Below are positions 52,466 to 62,168 of a stretch of 64,000 nt of DNA, one piece after another. The notes beneath the pieces are model-generated. The model had not been told where the DNA came from, did no database searches, and saw only the letters and a program-made list of their open reading frames with translations. The stretch is from positions 89,138 through 153,137 of the forward strand of contig JAHEMJ010000001.1 in NCBI GenBank assembly GCA_024643725.1. Direction: 5' to 3'. Position 1 is the stretch's first letter. Every line of letters begins with the position of its first letter. Made by a program: the position numbers and the translations under genes. This stretch comes from Crocinitomicaceae bacterium. GTDB taxonomy: Bacteria > Bacteroidota > Bacteroidia > Flavobacteriales_D > Crocinitomicaceae.

Positions 52466-54880
52466 TTAAAACTGTCCGCGAAGGGTAATGATGAAGTTTC
52501 TACCTGGTGCTGAAATGTTTGACGCATACATACGGTAGTTTTGATTCAAGATATTCTCACACGCTACTTGAAGTGAAATCTGTTGAGAGAACGCATAGTT
52601 CAAACGCGCATTCAAGGTATACCAACTTGGCATTCCCAAAGCTGTTGCATAGGAGAAGTTATCTTCTCCTATCATGTTGTAGTCCGATACTCTTTTCCAA
52701 CCTGAATAATTCACGAAGAACTCAGATCGGAATTTTCCATTCACATATCCTAAAGAGACTTTTCCAAATGTTGGTGGAATGTGATCTAACGGATAAGGAA
52801 CTGAATCTGTTAAAATTCGGCCATTCGTGTAATTTACGGTTGCCAATAGATTGAATTGATCATTTAATTTCGCATTCAACATTCCTTCTACACCGAAAAT
52901 TCTAGATTTTGCCGCATTCACTGTAGACATAACTTGACTCAATTGTCCATCATACATAATGGAATCTTGTCCTTCGAACGTTCCATTTTGAACGGTTAAT
53001 CCATTGACTAAATATGTATAATATCCATTCACGGAAGCAGTCACACCTGTCGCCACTAATCGAGAAATTCCCAATTCAGCATTGTACGTGTATTCTGGTT
53101 TTAAATTTGCGTTAGGGACAACAACCTTACCAGGAACAGATTCAAACACTTTGGTCATATCATCCACATTCGGTGCACGGAATCCAGTTGAACCAGTCAA
53201 AGTAATTCTCCATTTGTTGTTCGGCATGTATATCAATCCAATATTTCCATTTAAAGCGGAATTGTTTTGACTAATGGAGTTCACCGGAAGCGGGAAGTAC
53301 GTTTTATCGATGAAGTTTGATGTGAGTCCAACATTTGAAAAACGAAGACCATCATTCAAAATCAATTTATCAGAAAACTCAATCGTATGTGTCGCATAAG
53401 CAGCAATGGATGTCATTGTTGAACCACCATCCGGAAAACGTGTGTCTAAGCTTCCTGTTGTATCCGCAACGATGTCCTCAACAAACGCTGTTGAATTCAC
53501 TTTGTTGTAAAACGCATCTACACCGTAGCGCAATTCATTTCTACCGATTTTCTTCGTGAAATCCGCGTTAATCGTTGCAATGGCTACGTTTTCAATGCGA
53601 TGATTCAACATGCTTTTATTGAATCTACGGTCCATTCGACTTTCTTCAATGGATTGTGTTCCAAGGGTGATTCTTGCTTGATCGTATAACTTCGTTTTAT
53701 TCGTTAATTCTAGTGTGTAAGCAGCGAATAATCTGAATTGAGGACCGTAATACCACTCAGCAAACTTTGGATTCGATCCAGACATTAGTGTCAAACGGTC
53801 GTAGCGATCGATGTTACTTGAATTCGATAATTGAAGATTCAATTTATGCGTCACACCTTCTTTTTGAACAAATGTGAATTTTTGAAGGATGTCGTATTGA
53901 GAGTAAGCAGAACCAACTTGAAGGTTCGTATCTGCATTCGTCATCATGGAATCGACCCCATTGATGCGTTCCACGTACCAAGGACGAGAACCAAAGTTTC
54001 CAACGAATGGACTACGATTCGCACCTTGTTTTAAATCACCATAATTGGAATAGGTAAACGAAGTCAATGATCCAAATCGTTTCGTACCAACAGAAACATT
54101 CGCATTAGCTGCGTAACCTGAAGCCGCAGAAAAGTAGCGTACAAAACCACCAGATTTTACAAGTATATTATCAGTCGTGCTCAACGTTGGATTCTTTGTT
54201 GTAAAAGACATTACACCACCTAATGCATCGGAACCATAAACAACCGATCCAGGACCGTAAATTACTTCCATTCGGTCAAGCATTGCATTATCAATCGTAA
54301 TGATATTTTGCAAGTGTCCACCGCGATAAATCGCGTTATTCATACGAACACCATCCACAACTAAAAGCACTTTATTCGTTTCAAAACCACGAATAATTGG
54401 ACTCCCACCGCCCAACTGACTTTTCTGAACGAACACATTTCCTGTTTGTGTCATTAAGTCTGCAGTAGAGCTTTGGTTTTGAAATTGAATTTCCTTTGCT
54501 CTCATCACTTGCACTTTTTGAGCAACATCTTTTCTTTTCTCCAAGTTGCGACTCGCTGAAATTACTGTTTCATCCATCGTTTGAATGTTCGGTATTAAGA
54601 AAACTTGTCCATCCTTATTTACACTAGATTGCTGAATCACCAATGAATAATAATCGTCATTCGACAAGGTGATTTTAGAACCGTCAAATTTTACCGTAGC
54701 AAAACCGTTTTTATCGCTTGTACTTTTCACAACTGCATCCGTTGGATAAAGTTGAGTAATGAGCACACCTGAGACAGGTTCTTTTGTGATGTTATCAATT
54801 ATTTGAAATTTCGTTTGTGAAAACGAAGGGGTATATAAAATAGTTAGAAGGCATAAAATGCCCCAATAGAAATTTTTCAT
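52466..54880 (-). CDS. TonB-dependent outer membrane receptor
   Basis: This 804-residue protein has a signal peptide, a carboxypeptidase-regulatory-like domain (about 25-100, ITKEPVSGVLITQLYP), a plug domain (NVFVQKSQLGGGSPIIRGFE, then LLVVDGVRMNNAIYRGGHLQ, VIYGPGSVVYGSDALGGVM) and a 22-strand-type barrel ending FIITLRGQF. It imports a bound ligand with TonB energy. The plug resembles heme or siderophore receptors, but the substrate is not set. A small membrane protein gene lies just upstream. Confidence 0.93.
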   Translation of the reverse strand: MKNFYWGILCLLTILYTPSFSQTKFQIIDNITKEPVSGVLITQLYPTDAVVKSTSDKNGFATVKFDGSKITLSNDDYYSLVIQQSSVNKDGQVFLIPNIQTMDETVISASRNLEKRKDVAQKVQVMRAKEIQFQNQSSTADLMTQTGNVFVQKSQLGGGSPIIRGFETNKVLLVVDGVRMNNAIYRGGHLQNIITIDNAMLDRMEVIYGPGSVVYGSDALGGVMSFTTKNPTLSTTDNILVKSGGFVRYFSAASGYAANANVSVGTKRFGSLTSFTYSNYGDLKQGANRSPFVGNFGSRPWYVERINGVDSMMTNADTNLQVGSAYSQYDILQKFTFVQKEGVTHKLNLQLSNSSNIDRYDRLTLMSGSNPKFAEWYYGPQFRLFAAYTLELTNKTKLYDQARITLGTQSIEESRMDRRFNKSMLNHRIENVAIATINADFTKKIGRNELRYGVDAFYNKVNSTAFVEDIVADTTGSLDTRFPDGGSTMTSIAAYATHTIEFSDKLILNDGLRFSNVGLTSNFIDKTYFPLPVNSISQNNSALNGNIGLIYMPNNKWRITLTGSTGFRAPNVDDMTKVFESVPGKVVVPNANLKPEYTYNAELGISRLVATGVTASVNGYYTYLVNGLTVQNGTFEGQDSIMYDGQLSQVMSTVNAAKSRIFGVEGMLNAKLNDQFNLLATVNYTNGRILTDSVPYPLDHIPPTFGKVSLGYVNGKFRSEFFVNYSGWKRVSDYNMIGEDNFSYATALGMPSWYTLNARLNYAFSQQISLQVACENILNQNYRMYASNISAPGRNFIITLRGQF

Positions 54881-54920
54881 TTGATTTTTTATTAGTTAAT
54901 ACAATACGTAGAAGTAGGTT

Positions 54921-55454
54921 TTAACTAATAAAATCTGGTGGAGGAGTTTCAATAAAAAGAAAAGACTTTGAATTAAATGCCTGATAAGCAATATTAGATA
55001 TTGATTTTGGATGAATGACATTATTCCATGAATTTCTCATAAAAACCAATAACTCCATCGGTTCAGACAGAAATTTAAACCAAACATGCACAGGTTGATC
55101 TTTTCCCGAGTGACTGATATTAAATGAGGTCATGGATCTCAACTGCTTGAATAAGGTTGTTTCTTGCTCATCACTGATGCAATGAAAGAAATATCCATCC
55201 TTCGTTTTTACTTTTTTCAGCACATCATAATAATGACCATTCAGCGTAAATTCATGCGACTTCAGCCATTTTAACTGACTAATCTCGTGTTGGGTAAAAT
55301 GAAATTGAATCAGTTGATTTTCAGGAACGGCATGTTTTAGCTCGTGTTTGATTTGTTTATTGATGGCATAGCGCTTCCACTCAAAATAAGTGAAAAACCC
55401 GAGTAAATGATAACACATCAACCCAAGAAAACCATAAAGAAGCAGTTTTCGCAC
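54921..55454 (-). CDS. Small membrane-anchored partner of the TonB receptor, unknown family
   Basis: This 177-residue protein starts at GTG 55454; a TTG two codons upstream lies within the promoter box. It has one N-terminal membrane helix (about 4-22, LLLYGFLGLMCYHLLGFFTY), a charged region beginning KQIKHELKHAVPENQ, and a Pro-rich end (ETPPPDF). Short proteins of this build often precede TonB receptors in Bacteroidota. Their role is unknown. It is 40 nt before the receptor gene and cotranscription is likely. Confidence 0.68.
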   Translation of the reverse strand: MRKLLLYGFLGLMCYHLLGFFTYFEWKRYAINKQIKHELKHAVPENQLIQFHFTQHEISQLKWLKSHEFTLNGHYYDVLKKVKTKDGYFFHCISDEQETTLFKQLRSMTSFNISHSGKDQPVHVWFKFLSEPMELLVFMRNSWNNVIHPKSISNIAYQAFNSKSFLFIETPPPDFIS

Positions 55455-55458
55455 GTCC

Positions 55459-55466
55459 AAATTTAA
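55459..55466 (-). promoter_or_regulatory. -7 box for the TonB receptor unit, probably leaderless
   Basis: CAAATTTA on plus is TAAATTTG on minus, 4 nt from the GTG at 55454. It sets that start over the upstream TTG. Confidence 0.5.
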
Positions 55467-55494
55467 TCTTAAATTTACATTTCAAAATATTTTT

Positions 55495-57810
55495 ATGAAA
55501 TTTCTTTACAGCGTTTTAGTTTGTTTACTCTTAAATCAAGTGACATTTGCTCAAGCTCCAGGTAGCTTGGACTTGAGTTTTGCAACGGTCGGATACACCA
55601 GTTTTGGTCCAACGTCAACTTCTTCAGACAATGCACAAGACATTGTTACTTTATCCAATGGGAAAATGGTTTTCTGTGGAACAACGGGAACTTCTGGGAA
55701 CTTGGAAATGTGTGTCGGACAAATGAATGCGGATGGATCCATGGACCTAACCTTTGGAACCAATGGCTATTTCATTTTTCCAAATTCTGCAGGTTCGGAT
55801 TTCGCTTATGACATGGAGGTGTTGCCAAATGGGAATATCCTCGTTGCTGGAGCATTGTCCATCACGGCAGCCAATCCGAAATGGGCCATGTTTTGTCTGA
55901 ATCCAAACGGCACTTTAAATACAAGTTTCGGAACTGGTGGATTATTCTCGATTGACATTGATTCCAGTGAAGATTATGCTCGTAAAATATTATTAACACC
56001 GACGAAAATCATACTTGCAGGAAACACCAAAGTTCCTGGATTTACGACAAATCGTCTCGCCGTTGTTCGCTGTGATTACAATGGAGTACTCGATGCAACC
56101 TTTGGTTCGGGTGGATTAAACATCCTCTCAAATAGCTCTAGTATTGCCTGTTGGAGTGCAACACTTGGCGCAAGCGGCGATATTATCCTCGCAGGAGATG
56201 CTTACATTAATAACGTTTATTATCCAATGCTTGGGAAATTCAATTCCTCCGGGGCAATTGTGACAACTTTCGGGACGAGTGGTGTTTGGGTGAATATGTC
56301 GATGAATGCCCGTTATTTTGATGTGGATTTTCACAACTCCCAACTGATTCTTTCTGGTAACAATGGTGCCAGTTTAACCGATTTATTGTTGGAATCACGT
56401 ACGGAAGCAACCGCTGCACTGAATACAACTTTCGGAACAAACGGTCAAACCATCATCAACTTAAACCAAAGTGATACCTATTACGAAGTTATTTTTCATC
56501 CCGACGGAAAAATATTGGCATGTGGAACTTCCGGTGCTGCTGGAATTGGTGCAGCGAGAGACTTCGTTGTTTCACGCTTCAATGCGAATGGTACAATTGA
56601 TCCAACTTGGGGGACAAATGGACACACCATTACGAACATTTATTCCATGTGGGATGACGCATACGGAATGGACCTATATCCGGGTAATCGCGTTGTACTT
56701 GGCGGATTCAGTGCACAAACAAATACGCAATTTGCCTTCGCTCGTTATGGCTATGCACCTGCCGTTCCTGGATGTATGAATCCACTTGCTTGTAATTACA
56801 ATCCACTTGCCACCGTGGACGATGGCTCATGCATCATGCCAGGATCTAGCTGTAATGACAACAATCCAAATACTTTTAATGATTCAATTGGTCCAAATTG
56901 TAATTGTGTGGGAATTTTGATTGTTCCTGGTTGTACCGATCCTCTTGCATGTAATTACAATCCATTGGCTAATCAAAACAATGGGACCTGTATCTATCCA
57001 GGATCACCTTGCGACGATGGAAATCCAAATACAACAAATGATTCCATTGGTCCAAATTGTAACTGCGTAGGGAACTTGATTGTCCCTGGATGTATGGATC
57101 CAGCATCTTGTAATTACAATCCACTAGCGACCATTGACGATGGCTCATGCTTGTATCCAGGAAGTTTGTGTAATGACAACAATCCAAATACGATAAATGA
57201 TTCCATTAATCCAGACTGTAATTGCATTGGAGATGTGATTGTTTTAGGATGTACGGATCCTTTGTCTTGTAATTACAATCCTTTAGCAAATCAAGATGAT
57301 GCCTCTTGTATTTATCCAGATGCGCCTTGCGATGACAACAATCCAGACACAATGAACGACACGTATAATAGTACTTGTGATTGTGTCGGAATCCAAATTG
57401 TACCGGGTTGTATGGATCCAGCGGCATGTAACTTTAATCCAAATGCAAATGTCGATGACAGCAGTTGTGTTTATCCTGGGGATACCTGTGACGATGGTGA
57501 TTCAACAACGATCAATGATGTATATAATTTCATTTGTGAATGTGTCGGACAAACAAATGGACTTATGGAATTGACCAGTATTTCTTCCATCTATCCGAAT
57601 CCTTCTTCCGACATGATGACTATTGAATTCACAGGTTCGTTGCAAGACGCGGTACTTCAATTAACAGATGTTCAAGGACGCGTTCTATTAGAGAAATCCA
57701 TTCACTCCATGAAAGAAACGATCTCTGTAAGTTCTTATACAACTGGGACTTACTTCCTATCGATAAAAGGTTCTAATGAAGTGATTGTTAAGCAGGTCAT
57801 CATTGAATAA
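55495..57810 (+). CDS. T9SS-secreted protein with delta-60 repeats and a five-fold Cys-rich repeat
   Basis: This 771-residue protein has a signal peptide (SVLVCLLLNQVTFA). A region of delta-60 repeats follows (about 20-420), each with a core such as LNTSFGTGG, LDATFGSGG or IDPTWGTNG, forming a likely beta-propeller. Next come five 53-residue Cys-rich repeats (PGCxDPxxCNYNPxA then DDGSC). A type A T9SS sorting domain of about 80 residues (ISSIYPNPSSDMMTIEF, ending GSNEVIVKQVIIE) closes it. It should be displayed or released at the surface. Function unknown; an adhesin-like role is possible. Confidence 0.9.
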   Translation: MKFLYSVLVCLLLNQVTFAQAPGSLDLSFATVGYTSFGPTSTSSDNAQDIVTLSNGKMVFCGTTGTSGNLEMCVGQMNADGSMDLTFGTNGYFIFPNSAGSDFAYDMEVLPNGNILVAGALSITAANPKWAMFCLNPNGTLNTSFGTGGLFSIDIDSSEDYARKILLTPTKIILAGNTKVPGFTTNRLAVVRCDYNGVLDATFGSGGLNILSNSSSIACWSATLGASGDIILAGDAYINNVYYPMLGKFNSSGAIVTTFGTSGVWVNMSMNARYFDVDFHNSQLILSGNNGASLTDLLLESRTEATAALNTTFGTNGQTIINLNQSDTYYEVIFHPDGKILACGTSGAAGIGAARDFVVSRFNANGTIDPTWGTNGHTITNIYSMWDDAYGMDLYPGNRVVLGGFSAQTNTQFAFARYGYAPAVPGCMNPLACNYNPLATVDDGSCIMPGSSCNDNNPNTFNDSIGPNCNCVGILIVPGCTDPLACNYNPLANQNNGTCIYPGSPCDDGNPNTTNDSIGPNCNCVGNLIVPGCMDPASCNYNPLATIDDGSCLYPGSLCNDNNPNTINDSINPDCNCIGDVIVLGCTDPLSCNYNPLANQDDASCIYPDAPCDDNNPDTMNDTYNSTCDCVGIQIVPGCMDPAACNFNPNANVDDSSCVYPGDTCDDGDSTTINDVYNFICECVGQTNGLMELTSISSIYPNPSSDMMTIEFTGSLQDAVLQLTDVQGRVLLEKSIHSMKETISVSSYTTGTYFLSIKGSNEVIVKQVIIE
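56764..57558 (+). repeat. Five tandem 159-bp repeats (53 residues each)
   Basis: Unit starts lie at 56764, 56923, 57082, 57241 and 57400, an exact 159-bp period. Each unit encodes six cysteines and an Asp/Asn-rich loop (DDGSC, then CDDNNPxT) likely to bind calcium. Units differ at many positions, so they are old duplications. They are coding repeats, not a CRISPR. Confidence 0.95.
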
Positions 57811-57820
57811 TTCGACGAAT

Positions 57821-58435
57821 ATGCTGGAGCAAGAACTCTTGATCCAGAAACATTTTCGGTATTTCCTTTCCGAAGGCTACGAGGGTAAAAAGAAATTACT
57901 TATTGCCTTGCATGGGTATGGACAATTGGCTTTTTACTTTGCGAAAAAATTCGAATCCATTCCTAATGATTACGCCCTACTCGTTCCAGAGGGAATGCAT
58001 CGGTTTTACTTACAAGGATCCAGCGGTCGCGTTGGCGCATCATGGATGACAAAGGAAGCGCGTGAAACGGATATTCAAGATAACTTATCTTACTTAAATC
58101 AATTGCTATCACAGGTCATGGAAAAACATGTCTTTGATGAAATTAGCTTACTTGGATTTTCTCAAGGAGGAGCAACAGCTGCACGATGGTTTTATCAAGG
58201 TCCAAAACGCTTTGATCAATTTATTTTATGGGCTAGTGTTTTTCCACCAGACATAGAAAAGCCCGAAAATATGGAGGCTAACTGTCACTTTGTTTTGGGG
58301 AAAAATGATCCGTATTACGACACAGAAGCTCAGGAAAAAGAATGTGCCTATTACTCAGAGATTGGCTATCAGATTCACCGTTTTGACGGAAAGCACGACA
58401 TTGATGCAGAAACGTTGAAGCAGCTTATTCGCTAA
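57821..58435 (+). CDS. Alpha/beta-hydrolase (carboxylesterase/phospholipase type)
   Basis: This 204-residue protein starts at ATG 57821, just past the repeat protein. It has LLIALHGYGQLAFYF (oxyanion loop), the nucleophile Ser114 in GFSQGG, Asp163 (GKNDPYYD) and His192 (GKHDIDAE), a full triad in the right order. No signal peptide, so it is cytoplasmic. Substrates in this group are short esters. Its last 11 nt overlap the convergent symporter gene. Confidence 0.85.
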   Translation: MLEQELLIQKHFRYFLSEGYEGKKKLLIALHGYGQLAFYFAKKFESIPNDYALLVPEGMHRFYLQGSSGRVGASWMTKEARETDIQDNLSYLNQLLSQVMEKHVFDEISLLGFSQGGATAARWFYQGPKRFDQFILWASVFPPDIEKPENMEANCHFVLGKNDPYYDTEAQEKECAYYSEIGYQIHRFDGKHDIDAETLKQLIR

Positions 58436-59708
58436 GCAACGCTTCCTTTTTCCCTTCCCATTTTCCAACAACAGCAGTAGCGATGGAATTACCGAGAACG
58501 TTGGTAGCGCTTCGGAACATATCACAAAAATGATCAATAGGAAGAATCAAAGCGACACCTTCAATGGGAATGTTGAACATTCCACATGTGGCTGCAACAA
58601 CAACCAAGCTTGCACGTGGTACACCCGCAATGCCTTTGCTCGTTAGCATGAGAACGATTAACATGGTGAGTTGCGTCCCCAAGTCCAAATGAACACCATA
58701 TACTTGTGCAATAAAAATACTTGCAAAGGTCATGTACATCATGCTTCCATCCAAGTTAAATGAATATCCCAATGGTAACATGAACGAAACAATGCGATCT
58801 TTGATACCAAAACGTTCTAATTCCTCCGTTAATTTTGGGAACACAGCTTCACTACTAGTTGTTCCAAATGCAATGATCAATGGACTGACAATGCGCTTCA
58901 ATAAGGTCTTTAAGTGCTGACGTAAGAAAATATATCCAACAAGAAGCAGCACCACCCACAAGGATGCAATTCCTACGAGAAAGGAACTAAAAAACTTGGT
59001 ATAAGTGAACATCAAATCAGAGACATCCTTCACGGCAAAAACACCCGCGATTGCACCGAAAACGCCAATAGGAGCAAATTTCATCACGAAATTCACCATC
59101 TTCAAAATGATGTGTGAAGTCTTATCTAACGCGTTAATTACCGGTTTGACATTGTCGCCAATCGAAGCAGCAGCGAGACCAAAGAAAATGGCAAAAATCA
59201 CAATTTGCAAAATCTCGTTGGTTGCCATGGCTTCAAAAACGGATTTTGGAATAATGTGTTCCACAAAATGTTGAATGGAAAAATCCTGTGTTTTTTCCGT
59301 GACTTCCGTTGAAGCTGTCAAATCGACACTGGCCAGATTTACCCCAATGCCCGGTTTTAAAAAATTCACCCAAAGCAAGCCAATAATTAAGGAAATAAAC
59401 GAAGCCGTAAAAAACCATGCTAAGGCCCTTCCTCCTATTCGTCCAACTGATTTTAAATCGCCTAATTTTGCAATTCCAACAACAAGTGTTGTCAACACGA
59501 GTGGTGCAATAATCATTTGAACCAGTCGAATGAAAATCGTTGCCAAAAGTTTAATGTAAGTACTGAATTTAGCAGCTGAATCAGCGTCAAAATTAGCGTG
59601 AATGATGGCTCCGGTTGTTCCCCCGAGAACCATGGCAATTAATATGTAACGTGTTAATTTATTCTTCGGTTGTTGCTCTGTATTGTCCAGATCGATGGAG
59701 TGACTCAT
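58425..59708 (-). CDS. Dicarboxylate/amino acid:cation symporter (DAACS)
   Basis: This 427-residue protein starts at ATG 59708; the longer frame to 59768 overlaps the divergent leader. It has about eight membrane helices plus the re-entrant loops of the GltP family, including AFGTTSSEAVFPKLTEEL (serine-rich loop), GYSFNLDGSMMYMTFAS, and GIAGVPRASLVVVAATC. The family takes up glutamate, aspartate or C4-dicarboxylates with sodium or protons. Confidence 0.93.
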   Translation of the reverse strand: MSHSIDLDNTEQQPKNKLTRYILIAMVLGGTTGAIIHANFDADSAAKFSTYIKLLATIFIRLVQMIIAPLVLTTLVVGIAKLGDLKSVGRIGGRALAWFFTASFISLIIGLLWVNFLKPGIGVNLASVDLTASTEVTEKTQDFSIQHFVEHIIPKSVFEAMATNEILQIVIFAIFFGLAAASIGDNVKPVINALDKTSHIILKMVNFVMKFAPIGVFGAIAGVFAVKDVSDLMFTYTKFFSSFLVGIASLWVVLLLVGYIFLRQHLKTLLKRIVSPLIIAFGTTSSEAVFPKLTEELERFGIKDRIVSFMLPLGYSFNLDGSMMYMTFASIFIAQVYGVHLDLGTQLTMLIVLMLTSKGIAGVPRASLVVVAATCGMFNIPIEGVALILPIDHFCDMFRSATNVLGNSIATAVVGKWEGKKEALLSE

Positions 59709-59830
59709 GTGTACATTTTTATTTACTTGGTGAAAATAGGAAAAAGAAAAAACATGGCAAGGAAACACCTAAAACTCGGAAACAATTTCGCTTATCTTTC
59801 TGTTAATACGTCAAGAAATAATACATTTTG

Positions 59831-59838
59831 TATCTTTG
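59831..59838 (+). promoter_or_regulatory. -7 box for the acyl-CoA carboxylase
   Basis: TATCTTTG matches TAnnTTTG and ends 17 nt before the ATG at 59856; it excludes the longer frame from 59670. Confidence 0.6.
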
Positions 59839-59855
59839 AATCTCAACATCAAACT

Positions 59856-61499
59856 ATGGCTGTTTCTCAAAAAGAACTCGATTTCAATAACAATGACGAC
59901 AAAATGCGCTTGAAAATAAGTGCATTGGAACAAGAGCTAGCTAAAATCTATTTAGGAGGAGGCAAAGCACGCATTGAAAAACAACATCAACAAGGCAAAC
60001 TAACTGCACGTGAACGAATTGACTTGCTGTTGGACCCGAATACCAATCGAGTGGAAATCGGTGCCATTGCCGGATATGGAATGTACAAAGAACACGGTGG
60101 ATGTCCATCGGGTGGTGTTGTCATTGTGATTGGTTATGTCAAAGGAAGACAGTGTATTGTGGTGGCAAACGATGCCACCGTTAAAGCTGGAGCATGGTTT
60201 CCAATCACAGGAAAAAAGAACCTTCGCGCACAGGAAATCGCCATGGAAAATCGCCTGCCAATTATCTATTTGGTAGATTCAGCGGGTGTATTTTTACCGA
60301 TGCAAGATGAAATTTTTCCAGATAAAGAGCATTTTGGACGCATTTTTAGAAACAACGCACAAATGAGTTCCATGGGAATCACACAAATAGCTGCGGTGAT
60401 GGGCAGTTGTGTCGCTGGTGGAGCCTATTTACCTATTATGTCGGATGAATCGTTGATTGTGAATAAAACAGGAACCATCTTCCTGGCTGGATCTTATTTA
60501 GTAAAAGCAGCGATAGGAGAATCAATTGATAACGAAACACTTGGCGGAGCAACGAGTCAAACTGAAATTTCAGGAATCTGTGATTATAAAGTGGAAGATG
60601 ACCAAACATGCATCGCTACAATTCGTGATTTGATGGGAAGAATTGGCCATAATCCCACTGCTGGATTCGACCGAATTGAATCCACCGAACCAAAGGAGCC
60701 AATCAAGAATATTTATGGCATTTTACCAGTAGATCGCTCGAAGTCGTACCCGACAAGGGAAATTTTAAAATGCCTTGTAGACAATTCCGAATTCACCGAA
60801 TATAAGCCAAGTTTTGGGAAATCGATCATCACAGCTTACGCTCGCATCGATGGTTGGTCCGTTGGAATTGTTGTAAACAACCGTGAAATGGTGAAAAATG
60901 CCAAAGGTGAAATGCAATTTGGTGGAGTAATCTATTCCGATTCCGCAGATAAAGCAGCACGATTCATCATGCTTTGTAATCAAAAGAAAATTCCATTAAT
61001 TTTCCTTCATGATGTTACCGGTTTTATGGTCGGATCGAAAAGTGAACAAGGAGGGATTATCAAAGATGGAGCGAAAATGGTGAATGCCATGTCGAATAGT
61101 GTTGTGCCGAAATTCTCCATTGTTATGGGCAACTCATATGGCGCTGGAAATTATGCGATGTGTGGAAAAGCCTATGATCCAAGGCTTATCTTTGCATGGC
61201 CGACAGCAGAAATTGCTGTGATGTCCGGTGCTGCAGCAGCAAAAACTCTTTTGCAAATTGAGGTTGCAACCTTGAAAGGAAAAGGAGAAGAAATCACACC
61301 TGAACGCGAAAAGGAATTGTACGATCAAATTAAGAACCGTTACGACGAACAAATATCGCCCTATTATGCTGCGAGTCGTTTATGGGTTGATGGTATCATT
61401 GATCCAAAGGAAACGCGAAAAGTGATTTCAATGGGAATTGAAATGGCCAATTTAGCACCGATTGAAAAAGCGTATAACGTTGGTGTTTTACAGACTTAA
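59856..61499 (+). CDS. Acyl-CoA carboxylase beta subunit (methylcrotonyl-CoA type)
   Basis: This 547-residue carboxyltransferase has GGKARIEKQHQQGKLTARER, LVDSAGVFLPMQDEIFPDKE, MGSCVAGGAYLPIMSDES, GTIFLAGSYLVKAAIGE and in the C-terminal half GNSYGAGNYAMCGKAYDPR. These match the methylcrotonyl-CoA/geranyl-CoA carboxylase side more than the propionyl-CoA side, which suggests leucine breakdown. The biotin-carrying alpha subunit is not in the window. It shares its final bases (TTAA) with the convergent barrel gene's stop codon. Confidence 0.9.
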   Translation: MAVSQKELDFNNNDDKMRLKISALEQELAKIYLGGGKARIEKQHQQGKLTARERIDLLLDPNTNRVEIGAIAGYGMYKEHGGCPSGGVVIVIGYVKGRQCIVVANDATVKAGAWFPITGKKNLRAQEIAMENRLPIIYLVDSAGVFLPMQDEIFPDKEHFGRIFRNNAQMSSMGITQIAAVMGSCVAGGAYLPIMSDESLIVNKTGTIFLAGSYLVKAAIGESIDNETLGGATSQTEISGICDYKVEDDQTCIATIRDLMGRIGHNPTAGFDRIESTEPKEPIKNIYGILPVDRSKSYPTREILKCLVDNSEFTEYKPSFGKSIITAYARIDGWSVGIVVNNREMVKNAKGEMQFGGVIYSDSADKAARFIMLCNQKKIPLIFLHDVTGFMVGSKSEQGGIIKDGAKMVNAMSNSVVPKFSIVMGNSYGAGNYAMCGKAYDPRLIFAWPTAEIAVMSGAAAAKTLLQIEVATLKGKGEEITPEREKELYDQIKNRYDEQISPYYAASRLWVDGIIDPKETRKVISMGIEMANLAPIEKAYNVGVLQT

Positions 61500-62161
61500 T
61501 CTTCAGCCGTTGTTTTCTTTCCGTTAAAATAATAGGTGTAGGCAAATCCAACACTCAATAACGAGGAAGGTTTTGTGTATTCCGAAGGATTGTATCCAAT
61601 GTTTGAATCAATGCCAATCATCCAGGGTGTAAAACTATAACCATAAATTGGGTATCCAACCGTTAAGCGATAACTGCAATTGACATCCGCGGTTAAAACT
61701 AATCCAATGCATGGCTCAATGTAGCTTCCTTCGATGAAATTATATGGAATTCCTTTAGACTTCAATAAATCACTGACAGTGTAACTTTGTAAGTATCCCA
61801 TTTTTACACCGAAATCAGTTCCAAATCGCTCGGACCAAAATTTCTCGTGTCCAATTTTTACATAGGCCGCAGCAGTATGAATTCCTCCATAAACTTTGGA
61901 TGGAACTCTAAATTCATTGATCGCGAAATACGTGTAATGCAATCCTGCACCAAAGGACAAACCATTTTTCAGTGTGTATTGATATTGCGCACTGGTTTGA
62001 ACGAGTCCCTGCATGATTGTTTTATACGGCTTATTGTAAAACGAATTCGGCAAAGCTATTTCAAAAGTGAAGGAGTCGTCCGGATCAATCGATTGAGAAA
62101 ATCCCTTCAAGGAAGTCAAACTGGTCAATAGCAGAAATAAGAGTTGTAATTTTCTTGGCAT
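61496..62161 (-). CDS. Outer membrane beta-barrel protein
   Basis: This 221-residue protein has a signal peptide (LLFLLLTSLTSLKGFSQ) and alternating strands ending in VGFAYTYYFNGKK, which suggests a small barrel of eight to ten strands. I cannot name the family. It lies 7 nt after the flippase gene and is probably cotranscribed. Its stop shares TTAA with the carboxylase stop. Confidence 0.72.
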   Translation of the reverse strand: MPRKLQLLFLLLTSLTSLKGFSQSIDPDDSFTFEIALPNSFYNKPYKTIMQGLVQTSAQYQYTLKNGLSFGAGLHYTYFAINEFRVPSKVYGGIHTAAAYVKIGHEKFWSERFGTDFGVKMGYLQSYTVSDLLKSKGIPYNFIEGSYIEPCIGLVLTADVNCSYRLTVGYPIYGYSFTPWMIGIDSNIGYNPSEYTKPSSLLSVGFAYTYYFNGKKTTAED

Positions 62162-62168
62162 TGTGCGG

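Noticed and set aside
56764..57558. Regularly spaced repeats as a possible CRISPR
   Set aside because: Units are contiguous, coding and in frame, with no spacers and no cas genes.
59670..59855. Longer start for the acyl-CoA carboxylase
   Set aside because: The added residues have no family match and run through the promoter box at 59831-59838 and the divergent symporter start.
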